A DNA stretch of 28,772 nucleotides from CAZPDM01 sp964585305 (lineage in GTDB: Bacteria > Planctomycetota > Uabimicrobiia > Uabimicrobiales > JABWCH01). Below the pieces are notes generated by a model. The model made no database searches. It was not told the origin of the DNA and was given only the letters and a program-made list of their open reading frames with translations. Each line of letters begins with the position of its first letter. Within the stretch, counting starts at the first letter, position 1. The stretch spans positions 1 through 28,772 of the forward strand of contig CAZPDM010000058.1 in the NCBI GenBank assembly GCA_964585305.1. The letters run 5' to 3'. Positions 6,243-14,937 of this stretch are shown in pieces. The translations under genes and the position numbers were made by a program.

Positions 6243-7586
6243 ATGTCAAGCAACGAAAAAAAAATTTTAAAAATAAAAAAAATTGTTTTTTTTTCTAAAA
6301 AACTCCTAATATTACTAATTTTTAGTATAATACTAACTGTTGCTATTGGACAGAATAATAATGAAATTGATTTAAAGGCAGCTAAAGAAAAAGCAAAATG
6401 GGCATTTGAAGCTGGTGAAACTCACGATATAACTGCTATAGAAAATTTATGCAATGCCACATTAGACGCTTCTTGGATGGTACGATGCGCAGCGATCAAT
6501 GCTTTAGCTAAGTTTTCTGATATAGAAAAAAATATTAGCAACAATACTACCATCAATACAAATAACCAAAATTATATTATTGGACAAACTATTTTACGAC
6601 GGTTATTTGATGAACATCATTCTGTTCGTATTAGTGCGGCAAGACAAATCAGTAAATTTCCTAGTGTAATGCCTATAGCCTTACTCGTTTTACAAAGGAT
6701 TTTAGAAAGTCCTACAGAAATAGATTCTGTAAAAGTTGCCGCAGCAGAATCATTGGGAAACTTTGGAGATCCTTCTTCTCTTATTGTGTTTCAAAAAGTT
6801 TGGTTAAAATTAGTTGGGAAACCAAATGCTGGGGTAACTCAAGCAATAGAAGCCTCTTTACAAAAAATTGCAATATATTATAGCCAGACACTATTAGAAA
6901 TACTGAATACCCCTCAACAACCAATACAATGGCGACAACAAATTATTTTGACATTTGGTCGGTTGCAATTTCTTCTAAAAGAAAAAGACGAACGTTTTTC
7001 TAGTTTTCAAAAAAATATAACGCCACTTAAAAATATTTTATTAAATATTATTCAAGAGAAAAAACACAACACAACAATCCTATCGTCAGAAATAGAAGAA
7101 TTTAGAGCAAATGCTTTAATGCTATATATAGATATAGCACAAATTCAAGCAGTTCCTATTTTGCAAATATATTTAAACGACTCGGATATATTGGTGCAAC
7201 AAATCGCTATTTTAGGAATCGGGAAATTACAACATGCTGAATCTCTTCCAGAAATTTTTACAAAAATATATTCCCCCCACCTTAAAATAGTAGAAAGCTC
7301 TCTTTGGACAATTTCACAATTTCCAAAAGAAACTATCCTGCCATATATTATTAAATCATTGCAAGATAAATCTAAACCACAAAAAGCGATTATACGCTTA
7401 GTTGCCCATTTTCAAATGATAGAAGCCCTTCCTTATTTGCTTACTTTTTATTATCAAAATAAAGAATTACAACCTAGCATTGTTGATACATTTGAAATCT
7501 TGCAACATAAACTTAATGCTCAAGATTCTCAATCTAAAATAATTCTAGATATAATAAAAAAATATAACGAAGAACATCCAAAATAA
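6243..7586 (+). CDS. Exported or membrane-anchored HEAT-repeat protein
   Basis: A 447-residue protein with a lysine-rich N-terminus and one hydrophobic segment (about residues 21-36) that reads as a signal peptide or anchor. The rest is helical repeats of the HEAT/PBS-lyase type: SVRISAARQISKFPSVMPIAL, VKVAAAESLGNFGDPSSLIVF and LVQQIAILGIGKLQHAESLPE are three clear units. Such repeats make protein-binding superhelices. No catalytic motif is visible. A lipoprotein with a similar repeat follows after 42 bases and is probably co-transcribed. Function unknown; a scaffold role at the envelope is a guess from the fold and the neighbours. Confidence 0.8.
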   Translation: MSSNEKKILKIKKIVFFSKKLLILLIFSIILTVAIGQNNNEIDLKAAKEKAKWAFEAGETHDITAIENLCNATLDASWMVRCAAINALAKFSDIEKNISNNTTINTNNQNYIIGQTILRRLFDEHHSVRISAARQISKFPSVMPIALLVLQRILESPTEIDSVKVAAAESLGNFGDPSSLIVFQKVWLKLVGKPNAGVTQAIEASLQKIAIYYSQTLLEILNTPQQPIQWRQQIILTFGRLQFLLKEKDERFSSFQKNITPLKNILLNIIQEKKHNTTILSSEIEEFRANALMLYIDIAQIQAVPILQIYLNDSDILVQQIAILGIGKLQHAESLPEIFTKIYSPHLKIVESSLWTISQFPKETILPYIIKSLQDKSKPQKAIIRLVAHFQMIEALPYLLTFYYQNKELQPSIVDTFEILQHKLNAQDSQSKIILDIIKKYNEEHPK

Positions 7587-7628
7587 CCAGTCATAACAGC
7601 CAGCAATTCAAATTAACGGAGAAGATGT

Positions 7629-8105
7629 ATGCAAAAGTTTAAAAAAAATATACAAATACATTTATATTTATTTTTGTATATTTTAAGAAAATTTTTTTTG
7701 CTAATATTAATTTTATATGTTGGATGCAGCATACATCATAAAAGAAATAATCCCGACCAAAATGAAGAATTTGTTATATTTCCAGCTACACATAATTCTG
7801 ATCTTGATCCTATTATTGAACAACTGGCATCACCTAAATTTTTTGAGTATACACAAGCCGCTCGAAAACTGATTGAAAAAGGTCCTGATATTCTCCCATA
7901 TTTATCCCAAAAATTTGACACAATGAGAGAATCTGATAATACTTTAATTCCAGTATGCCAGATGATTGCAGAAATCATTATTCAAGAACAAAGTGATGGT
8001 TGGCTTCTAGAACGTTGGAAAATTTGCCCTTATCCTAAATTAAGAGAATTATATGTACAAGAAATTACTCGCAGAAATTCCACAATAAAAAATATAGAAG
8101 AATAA
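7629..8105 (+). CDS. Putative lipoprotein with a HEAT-like repeat
   Basis: A 158-residue protein with a long basic-hydrophobic leader ending in LYVGC, which fits a lipobox with Cys33 as the lipidated residue. The mature part contains one unit of the form A..LI.KGPDILPYLSQKF (about 77-97), like the HEAT-type repeats common in planctomycete proteins. GGAG, six bases before the ATG, sets the start; a nearer ATG at 7625 is out of frame and soon stops. It is likely co-transcribed with the preceding HEAT gene, so the two may act together at the membrane. A MITE-like repeat follows the stop almost at once. Function unknown. Confidence 0.75.
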   Translation: MQKFKKNIQIHLYLFLYILRKFFLLILILYVGCSIHHKRNNPDQNEEFVIFPATHNSDLDPIIEQLASPKFFEYTQAARKLIEKGPDILPYLSQKFDTMRESDNTLIPVCQMIAEIIIQEQSDGWLLERWKICPYPKLRELYVQEITRRNSTIKNIEE

Positions 8106-8109
8106 TAAA

Positions 8110-8345
8110 TGAATAGACAAAAGTTTTTGGACTAAAAAATATGCCAACTATGTGTTTGAATTTCAACTGTGAGGAATTGAACCCGCCGCTGCAAATTTTT
8201 TTTCATTAAAGCTTGCTATCTATAAACGGCGGGTTAATTTCTACCATGCACTACGTCATGGACGAGTTTACTTAGCTAAAGTTAGTACTGAGATAAGAAT
8301 GTATAATAAATTCTTAGTCCAAATAATTTTGACAACTTACTTAAT
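8110..8345. repeat. MITE-like repeat, copy 2 (most complete)
   Basis: This is the fullest copy, filling most of the 308-base gap before the first TPR gene. The left end GACAAAAGTTTTTGGACTAA (8116-8135) matches the reverse complement of the right end, GTCAAAATTATTTGGACTAA (8333 down to 8314), at 17 of 20 positions, which gives terminal inverted repeats and an element of about 220 bp. Inside, AACCCGCCG (8180-8188) and CGGCGGGTT (8227-8235) form a 9-bp GC-rich stem around 38 bases, followed by CCATG...CATGG. No open frame survives in both copies. No clear target duplication was found. The right end carries an outward TTGACA (8329-8334), but I see no good -10 after it. Confidence 0.75.
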
Positions 8346-8413
8346 TATATGTACCAATTCATTTTTTTAAAAAAAACATTTTAGAAAAATGATTTCCATT
8401 CAGGAGACTTTTA

Positions 8414-11400
8414 ATGAAGAAAAGTAAGTCTTTCGGGGGTGTTTTATTAATTGTTATTTTGATTATTGCCTTTATAGGTGCAGGGATTTTAGGTTTTCTA
8501 ACATATCGCTATTTCACTCCGGAAAAACGAAAATTAAGACACTATACCAAAGGATTCACAGCTTATAAACAAGCTAAGTATGCAGTTGCTATCAAAGAAT
8601 TGGAATCTGCATTAGCCATAGATAATAAAGATTTGCAACTTCGTTATCTCTTAGCTTCTGCCCATTTTCTATATTCAGAACAAGATAAAATGGAATTAGA
8701 AAAAGCTTTAGAAGAATTAAATAAAATTATTGCCATAGATGAAACTTATCATCAAGCTCATAATTTATGTTCTGATGTTTATATGAACATGGCTTTTGTT
8801 TTAATAGTGCCAAATAAAGAAGATAAAGAAGCCTATCAAGAATATTTAAAAACACGTCAAGAATATTTTAAACAAGCAATTTCCCATTGTGATAAACTCA
8901 TTGCTCTTCATCCCAAAGATGTAGAATATTGGAACAAACGCGGCAGAGTCTTATTGCAAATGGAAGAACCTGAAAAAGCTAAAGCAGATTTCCTTAAAGC
9001 TATGGAGATTAGTCCTAAAGATGCTAGAGCTTATATCAATATCTGTATGATTTATTGGAATGAGAAAAAAGCAGATTTGGTATGTGGCTTATTAGAAAAA
9101 TATCTTAAAGAGCTAGATCCTAAAAACATAGATGTTATTGTACAGATAGGAGAATATTATATAGAGTTAAGGAAGTTTGACTTATCTTTACAACATTTCC
9201 AAAATGCCAATAATATTGCTCCAGATTCTTATGACAAAGTCTTACCAGGGTTAAGTCTAGCTTTTTTAAGCACCGGAGACATTGAAAAAGCTAGCTTAAC
9301 TGCTCAAAAAGGATTAAGTAAAATCAGTACAGAAAAAGAAGAACGCTACATGCGTCCTAAAGTAATTATGACTTATGTATTAGGCTCTACACAATTGGTT
9401 AAAAGAGAATTTGAAGCTGCATGCAAAAACTTACTTTGGGTATATGATAAAGCTCCTTATTTTGCTGATACTCTTTATAAACTAGCTTTAGCATATCAAG
9501 CCAGTGGAAAAAATGGTTTGGCTATTGAAAAATTGCAAGAAGGAATAAAACTTAACCCCAATGCACTTGCCCTTCGTGGGCTACTCATTGAAATTTTATC
9601 ACAAGAAGGCCAATGGGAAAAAGCAGAAGAAGAATGCAATAAGTTAATTAAAGAAAATTCTAATGAATTATCTGGATGGCGACTGAAAGCACGCATTTTT
9701 TTAGCACAAGGAAAAGATGATAAGGCACGTGAATGCTATCAAGAAATTAACAAAATTGCGCCGGAATCTACCGAAGGAAAAATTGGTTTAGCTGTTGTAG
9801 AATTATCAAAAAATCGTTTTCAACCTGCCCTGGATATTTTAATTAAAACAAATGAAATTCAACCTAAAGATCCTGCAGTACATTTTTTAATGAGCCAGGC
9901 TTATGTTGGTCTTAATAATCTGGAATCAGGGTTAAATGAAATTAATGATACTTTAAAATTAGATCCTAATTTCACTGCTGCTCGTATTTTATTAGCTAGA
10001 ATTCGTATGTTTCAAAATTCTATACCATTGGCTATTCAAGAATATGAAAATCTTTATAAAGCTTATCCAGATAATATTCGTATTTTGCTAGAATTAGGCC
10101 AATTATATATGCGACAAGGCCAACCGGATAAAGCAATTGAGCTTATTCAGAAAAATAGAAATGTGGATTTAAATGATCCTATTTTTTTAGAGTCGCTTTC
10201 CCGTATTTATTTTGCGAAACGGGATTATGATACTGCTTTAAAATATGCTGAAAAAATAAAAGATCCTAATGCTCTTCAAAAAATGCTTTTAGGTGATATT
10301 TATTATGCTTTGGGAAAATATGATGAAGCAATTCAGGCCTTTAAAAAATCCAACCTGCTAGATGAAAAGGCTATGATGCATGGGCCAATGGCAATTTCTT
10401 TCTACATGAAAAAAATGTGGCCGGAAGCTATCGAAGAATTACGCCTTCATCTCAGACAATCGCCAAAGGCTGATTTATTGCGTATTTTCCGTGCTATGCT
10501 TTTAATATTTGAGAAAAATTATGAAGAAGCTATCGAAGAAAGTAAATATGTTGTAAAAGAAGAAAATCAATTCCGTTGGCTTGGGCGTGTTATTCGAGCA
10601 GGGATGTTTATTGAAATGGGACAATTTGAACAAGCCGAAGAAGAAATAAAAGATATTCCTGAAAACTTTCCATATTTACAAGATCTTCAAGAAATTATTG
10701 CAATATGCCGTAAAGATACAAATTCCAATATTCGTCCTTTAATGGAAGCTTTAATTCTCCAGGAACTTGCTCGACGAGAAGAAGCCTTGGAAAAATGTGA
10801 AGAGACATTAAAAATCTTTCCTAACCAACCTATCATTCAATTTATTAAATCAACCATATTATTAAATCTGGGAAAATTTGACGATGCTCGTGTTATTTTG
10901 GAAAAATTAATCGAACTTCCAAAAGCTCCTCTTTATATGTACAATGCTTTAGCCGGCTTATATATTCAAACGCAAAAATATGCTGAAGCAGAAAAATGTT
11001 ATCAAAAAGCACTTATAGTTCGACCCGATTCTCAAGATTTTATGCTAGCTTTAGCCATGCTTTATGAAACTCAAAAGGCAACAGAAAAAGCAATTAAACA
11101 ATACCAAAAAATTTTAGCAGCTACAGAAGCAAAAAAAGAAGAGAATGCCAATATTAGAACTATAACTTTAAACAATTTAGCATGGTTATATCTTGAAGAT
11201 AACAAAAAGCCACAGAATCGTAAAATTGCTTTGAAATATGCTAAAGCGTCTTTTGAAGCCAGCCAATATTCTTGGGCAATTGCAGATACACTAGGTTGGG
11301 CATATTATTATAATGACGATGAAAAAGACAATATGCAGTTAGCCTTACGTTATCTAAATTATGCAAAAAATCTTAAACCTGATTATCCAGGAATACATTA

Positions 11401-11539
11401 CCACCTTGGTAAGGTATATCTTAAGCTCAACAAAATTCAAGAAGCGAAAGAAGCATTCCAAAATGCTTTGAAAGTTTCAAAAGATTTTAAGGAAGCAAAA
11501 GAAACTGAAGAATTGCTTAAACAACTCGAAAAGAAATAA
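8414..11539 (+). CDS. Large membrane-anchored TPR protein, paralog 1
   Basis: A 1041-residue protein with one N-terminal transmembrane segment (about residues 9-31), then GFLTYRYFTPEKRKLRHY, then helical TPR units to the C-terminus. Clear units include KYAVAIKELESALAIDNKD, PEKAKADFLKAMEISPKDAR and KYAEAEKCYQKALIVRPDSQ. No catalytic domain is visible. GGAG at 8403-8406 sets the start. The next gene encodes a 996-residue paralog with the same plan. Overall design resembles the long TPR proteins of exopolysaccharide/PEP-CTERM systems (PrsT-like), but those are lipoproteins and no exosortase or PEP-CTERM gene is seen here. Likely a periplasmic or cytoplasmic-face scaffold; topology and role are open. 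Confidence 0.85.
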   Translation: MKKSKSFGGVLLIVILIIAFIGAGILGFLTYRYFTPEKRKLRHYTKGFTAYKQAKYAVAIKELESALAIDNKDLQLRYLLASAHFLYSEQDKMELEKALEELNKIIAIDETYHQAHNLCSDVYMNMAFVLIVPNKEDKEAYQEYLKTRQEYFKQAISHCDKLIALHPKDVEYWNKRGRVLLQMEEPEKAKADFLKAMEISPKDARAYINICMIYWNEKKADLVCGLLEKYLKELDPKNIDVIVQIGEYYIELRKFDLSLQHFQNANNIAPDSYDKVLPGLSLAFLSTGDIEKASLTAQKGLSKISTEKEERYMRPKVIMTYVLGSTQLVKREFEAACKNLLWVYDKAPYFADTLYKLALAYQASGKNGLAIEKLQEGIKLNPNALALRGLLIEILSQEGQWEKAEEECNKLIKENSNELSGWRLKARIFLAQGKDDKARECYQEINKIAPESTEGKIGLAVVELSKNRFQPALDILIKTNEIQPKDPAVHFLMSQAYVGLNNLESGLNEINDTLKLDPNFTAARILLARIRMFQNSIPLAIQEYENLYKAYPDNIRILLELGQLYMRQGQPDKAIELIQKNRNVDLNDPIFLESLSRIYFAKRDYDTALKYAEKIKDPNALQKMLLGDIYYALGKYDEAIQAFKKSNLLDEKAMMHGPMAISFYMKKMWPEAIEELRLHLRQSPKADLLRIFRAMLLIFEKNYEEAIEESKYVVKEENQFRWLGRVIRAGMFIEMGQFEQAEEEIKDIPENFPYLQDLQEIIAICRKDTNSNIRPLMEALILQELARREEALEKCEETLKIFPNQPIIQFIKSTILLNLGKFDDARVILEKLIELPKAPLYMYNALAGLYIQTQKYAEAEKCYQKALIVRPDSQDFMLALAMLYETQKATEKAIKQYQKILAATEAKKEENANIRTITLNNLAWLYLEDNKKPQNRKIALKYAKASFEASQYSWAIADTLGWAYYYNDDEKDNMQLALRYLNYAKNLKPDYPGIHYHLGKVYLKLNKIQEAKEAFQNALKVSKDFKEAKETEELLKQLEKK

Positions 11540-11586
11540 GCATTTGTAAATCTTTAGGTTGAGAATATTGCAATTTAGATTGGCAC

Positions 11587-11626
11587 TCCCGCTTTCTGGA
11601 ATTTTTCAGATAAGCGGGAAATTTTT
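11587..11626 (+). terminator. Terminator after TPR paralog 1
   Basis: TCCCGCTT (11587-11594) pairs with AAGCGGGA (11612-11619). The stem extends inward by TCTG/CAGA with one bulged T, and TTTTT follows at 11622-11626. It lies about 50 bases after the stop. The two TPR genes are therefore either separate units or linked by read-through. Confidence 0.75.
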
Positions 11627-11673
11627 GAAAGACAAACAAGAATTTTTCTTCAAAAAAGAAGGGAAAAAAAGTT

Positions 11674-14664
11674 ATGTCATGGATGAAAAAATATTTTAAA
11701 TTTTTTTTAATAGGCATATTGACTTTTTTTACTGCAGGATTACTTACAGGAATATTTTATTATTTTCATCCGGAAAAAAGAAAAACTAGACATTTTCATC
11801 GTGGCCTTATTTTGCTAAGAGAGAAACGATATATCAATGCTTCTTGGGAATTTCGTAATGCTTTATCTTTTGCACCAAAAGATATAAAATTACTTTATTA
11901 TCTAGCAAAATCATACTCAGGAAATGAAGACTATGAAAAAGCTGCAGAATCATTAGAAACGTTATTAAAAATTGATCCTAATTATTATAATGCTTATCTT
12001 TTTCTTTCTAATATTTACCTCCAACAAAAAAAATTTCAGCAAGCCTTAACAATTTGCGATGAATTTTTAAAGATAAAACCTGAAGATTTAGATGCTGGCA
12101 ATGAACGTGGAATAATTTTGTGGAGAATGGGATATAAGAAACAAGCCGAATATGAATTTACAAAAGTAATAGAAAAAAAAGCAGATGATGTAAAAGGATA
12201 CTTATATTTAGCTCGATTATATTGGGATACTAACCAAAAAAAAGAAGCCATATCAACATTAGAAAATTTTCTCAAACAATATGATCCCCAAAATTTTGAT
12301 ATTTCATTAGAGCTAGCAAATTACTATGTTGCAGAGCGTAAATACCAACAATCTTTTTCAATTTTCAAAAATCTAGCTCAACAAAATCCTGATAAAATTT
12401 TGGCGATTGCGCCAGGATATTCTTATACACTTTTATCTTTGGGCATGCTTGATGAAGCATACGATATTGCAGAACAAGGTTTATCAGGAAAAGATCCTTT
12501 TGAACTAGGAAATAAAGATCCTATTCTTGCTTATGTTCGTGGCGTTGTGAGATTAGAAAGAAAACAATATTCTGAAGCTGCTAACGATTTGATTTTAGTA
12601 CAAAGACACCATAATAATCTGGCAGAGGTACATTTTCATTTAGGAAGATGTTATTTTGCAACGAAAAAATATTTGCAAGCAATTCAATCATTTGAAAACG
12701 CTATTCAGATCTCGCCTAATTCTTCTGAAATTACAAAATATTTATTAGATGCTCTAATCCAAGAAAAACGCTATGACCGTGCTTTAGAGTATGCCAACAG
12801 TTATCTCGAATTCGATAAAAAAAATGCCGAGATATTAAATCTCAAAGCACAAATTTTAATCCAATTAAACTTTCATGCCGAAGCGGAGAAAATACTCCAA
12901 TCTTTATCATCCAACAACCCTACCTTAGATTCTCAAATTAGCATGGCGTTACTTGAAAACTCACGAAGAAATTTTACCCAAGCAATTGATATTCTAAAAC
13001 AACTCGACAAAAAACTACCAAATAATTTTTATATCCATTTTTTATTATCTCAAGTCTATTTTACTAAAAAAGAACTTGGTCCAGCATTGCAATATATATA
13101 TAAAAGTATAGAAATAAATTCTAAATATCGTCCTGCACAACTTCTTTTAATCCAAATTCGCATGTATCAAAAAGCATATCAACTAGCAATTGTAGAATGT
13201 GAAAAATTATATAAAGAAGATCTTGAAGATGAAAGCATTATCTTACAATTGGCTAAATTATATCTTGCAAATAATCAAGCAAATAATGCACTGAAACTTT
13301 TACAAGATACTGGATTTGAACAATCCAAAGATACAAATTTTTTGCAATGTCTAGGAGAAATATATTTTGCGAAACAAGAATATATTGAAGCATTGCGTTA
13401 CTTTAAACAAGTTCCTCCTAAAGATTTGACAATTTATTATTTTATAGGTGATAGCTATTTTTATTTAGGAAGATATTTTGAAGCATTAAATCATTACGAA
13501 ATGGCTAAAATAGATAATGATCCAATCGCGTTATTACGCATTGCAGTAACATATTATTTACAACGTGAATGGAAATTAGCAATTGATACATTAGAACAAT
13601 ATATAGTCAAGCAAAATGATGATCGTATTCTTATTTTTTTATCTATAAATCATCTTATGGATGGGCAACCAGAACTTGCAAAAAAAAGACTCCAGCAAGT
13701 ATCTGATTCTAGCAAAGCATGCAATTGGTTAAAAAATTTGACTTATATTGGTATATATGTGGTAGAAGAAAATTTTATAGAAGCTAAAAATGAATTACAA
13801 AAATTATCTTTAGAATACAAAGCCCTTGCAGAAGACTTTAAAAATTTGATTGAAAATTGTCAGAAAAATCGGGCAAATTTTACACCTATTTTAGGGACTT
13901 TGATATTACGAGAACTAGGTTTTATATATGCAGCTAGCATTAAATGTCGCGAATCATTACAAATTCTTAACAACCATTATGTTATAGAAACAATTTATGC
14001 TAATTTGTTAATTCGATTAGGACAACCTACTGCTGCTAAAGAAATCTGGAGCAAACTTTCCAAAAAGCCAATAGTGTCAGCATATATTTGGAATGAATTA
14101 GGGCAAGAATTATATCGTGAAAAGAAATTAAAAGAAGCAGAAAAATATTTTCAAAAAGCTCTATCTATTGATCCTAATATTATGGAATCAGTTTTATATC
14201 TTGGGATGATCTATGCTAGCCAAAAAAATATACAAAGGGCTTTAGAATGTTTCCATCATTTAATTGGTTTGGCAGAAAAAAACGAAAACAAAACAATACT
14301 CTCTAAAGTATATAATAATATGGCTTGTTTAAATCTAGAGTCTGTACCTCCGCAAATAAAGACTGGCTTACAATGGGCACAAAAAGCCATTGAAAAATCT
14401 CCCTGGGAAGCTGCAACCTTAGATACACTAGGATGGTGTTATTTTTATAATCAAGATTATGAAAATGCTATGAAAAACTTACTTTATGCAAATAAAATTT
14501 TACCTACAGAGCCAACTATTTACTACCATCTTGCAGAATGCTACGTAAAACTAAATCAAACTAAAGAAGCTATAGAAGCCATAAAAAAATCTTTAGAAAT
14601 TTCCCAATCTTTTCCAGAGCTTGCTAAAGCCAAATCACTTTTAAAAAAATTAGAAAAAAAATAA
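11674..14664 (+). CDS. Large membrane-anchored TPR protein, paralog 2
   Basis: A 996-residue protein with an N-terminal transmembrane segment (about residues 9-29). The motif FHPEKRKTRHFHRGL follows, matching FTPEKRKLRHYTKGF in the preceding protein, and then continuous TPR units. The C-termini also correspond: DTLGWCYFYNQDYENAM against DTLGWAYYYNDDEKDNM, and both proteins end in LEKK. The pair is an old tandem duplication with strongly diverged middles. ATG at 11674 or 11683 could be the start; AAGGGA precedes the first at a slightly long distance. No enzymatic motif is seen. A protein-interaction role at the envelope is inferred. Confidence 0.85.
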   Translation: MSWMKKYFKFFLIGILTFFTAGLLTGIFYYFHPEKRKTRHFHRGLILLREKRYINASWEFRNALSFAPKDIKLLYYLAKSYSGNEDYEKAAESLETLLKIDPNYYNAYLFLSNIYLQQKKFQQALTICDEFLKIKPEDLDAGNERGIILWRMGYKKQAEYEFTKVIEKKADDVKGYLYLARLYWDTNQKKEAISTLENFLKQYDPQNFDISLELANYYVAERKYQQSFSIFKNLAQQNPDKILAIAPGYSYTLLSLGMLDEAYDIAEQGLSGKDPFELGNKDPILAYVRGVVRLERKQYSEAANDLILVQRHHNNLAEVHFHLGRCYFATKKYLQAIQSFENAIQISPNSSEITKYLLDALIQEKRYDRALEYANSYLEFDKKNAEILNLKAQILIQLNFHAEAEKILQSLSSNNPTLDSQISMALLENSRRNFTQAIDILKQLDKKLPNNFYIHFLLSQVYFTKKELGPALQYIYKSIEINSKYRPAQLLLIQIRMYQKAYQLAIVECEKLYKEDLEDESIILQLAKLYLANNQANNALKLLQDTGFEQSKDTNFLQCLGEIYFAKQEYIEALRYFKQVPPKDLTIYYFIGDSYFYLGRYFEALNHYEMAKIDNDPIALLRIAVTYYLQREWKLAIDTLEQYIVKQNDDRILIFLSINHLMDGQPELAKKRLQQVSDSSKACNWLKNLTYIGIYVVEENFIEAKNELQKLSLEYKALAEDFKNLIENCQKNRANFTPILGTLILRELGFIYAASIKCRESLQILNNHYVIETIYANLLIRLGQPTAAKEIWSKLSKKPIVSAYIWNELGQELYREKKLKEAEKYFQKALSIDPNIMESVLYLGMIYASQKNIQRALECFHHLIGLAEKNENKTILSKVYNNMACLNLESVPPQIKTGLQWAQKAIEKSPWEAATLDTLGWCYFYNQDYENAMKNLLYANKILPTEPTIYYHLAECYVKLNQTKEAIEAIKKSLEISQSFPELAKAKSLLKKLEKK

Positions 14665-14709
14665 AGATTTAGTCAATTTTAATAATGCTTCTTATTAGGA
14701 TGCTTTCAT

Positions 14710-14748
14710 TGCCACCCTAAAGGGTTAGCGATTTCTGGCACTTTTTTT
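14710..14748 (+). terminator. Terminator candidate after TPR paralog 2
   Basis: TGCC (14710-14713) pairs with GGCA (14737-14740) enclosing a small ACCC-TAAA-GGGT hairpin (14714-14725). Seven T residues follow at 14742-14748. It is a compound structure with a short outer stem, but the T-run and its place 46 bases after the stop support termination. Confidence 0.5.
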
Positions 14749-14768
14749 AAAAAATTTTTATTTTTTTC

Positions 14769-14784
14769 TTGACCATAAGGTCAA
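14769..14784. promoter_or_regulatory. Operator-like palindrome O1 (TTGACC-N4-GGTCAA)
   Basis: This is a perfect 6+4+6 dyad with centre ATAA, overlapping the -35 box. With O2 it also forms an 18-base inverted repeat with one mismatch (14771-14788 against 14798-14815), so a large hairpin is an alternative reading. Confidence 0.65.
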
Positions 14785-14797
14785 TAACTTATACAAT
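14769..14797 (+). promoter_or_regulatory. Promoter candidate of the HMG-CoA reductase gene
   Basis: TTGACC (14769-14774) and TACAAT (14792-14797) are 17 bases apart; each matches the sigma70 consensus at five of six positions. The -35 box is also the left half of the first palindrome, so a protein bound there would block RNA polymerase. The second palindrome begins just after the expected start point. Transcription from here would give a leader of about 135 bases, which carries the third palindrome. Confidence 0.55.
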
Positions 14798-14800
14798 GTT

Positions 14801-14818
14801 ACTGACCTTATGGTCAGT
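14801..14818. promoter_or_regulatory. Operator-like palindrome O2 (ACTGACC-N4-GGTCAGT)
   Basis: A perfect 7+4+7 dyad with spacer TTAT. Its core TGACC-TTAT-GGTCA is the reverse complement of the O1 core. Its centre lies 33 bases (about three helical turns) from that of O1, so two dimers could bind on the same face. It sits at or just past the predicted transcription start. Confidence 0.65.
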
Positions 14819-14835
14819 TGGTATTTATACCAACT
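14816..14835. promoter_or_regulatory. Second type of palindrome, AGTTGGTA-TTTA-TACCAACT
   Basis: A perfect 8+4+8 dyad that overlaps the last three bases of O2 and has a different sequence. In RNA it would form a stable hairpin with a four-base loop in the mvaA leader. It could be a site for another regulator or a leader structure. Confidence 0.45.
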
Positions 14836-14869
14836 TTAAATATCTTCCAAATATAGCGTTACATCATTT

Positions 14870-14887
14870 ATTGACCAAACGGTCAAT
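14870..14887. promoter_or_regulatory. Operator-like palindrome O3 (ATTGACC-N4-GGTCAAT)
   Basis: A perfect 7+4+7 dyad with spacer AAAC, about 50 bases before the HMG-CoA reductase start. Arms are the same as O1 and the spacer differs. Conserved arms with free centres are what a dimeric repressor would select; TetR-family operators often have this form. Confidence 0.65.
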
Positions 14888-14937
14888 CAAACAAAAATTG
14901 CTTGTAGGTGCAAGTAATTTAAAGGAGCATTATTTCC

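Noticed and set aside
8329..8357. Outward promoter from the repeat end driving the first TPR gene (TTGACA at 8329)
   Set aside because: The hexamer at the correct spacing is TACCAA, a poor -10, and the better TATATG is only 11 bases away.
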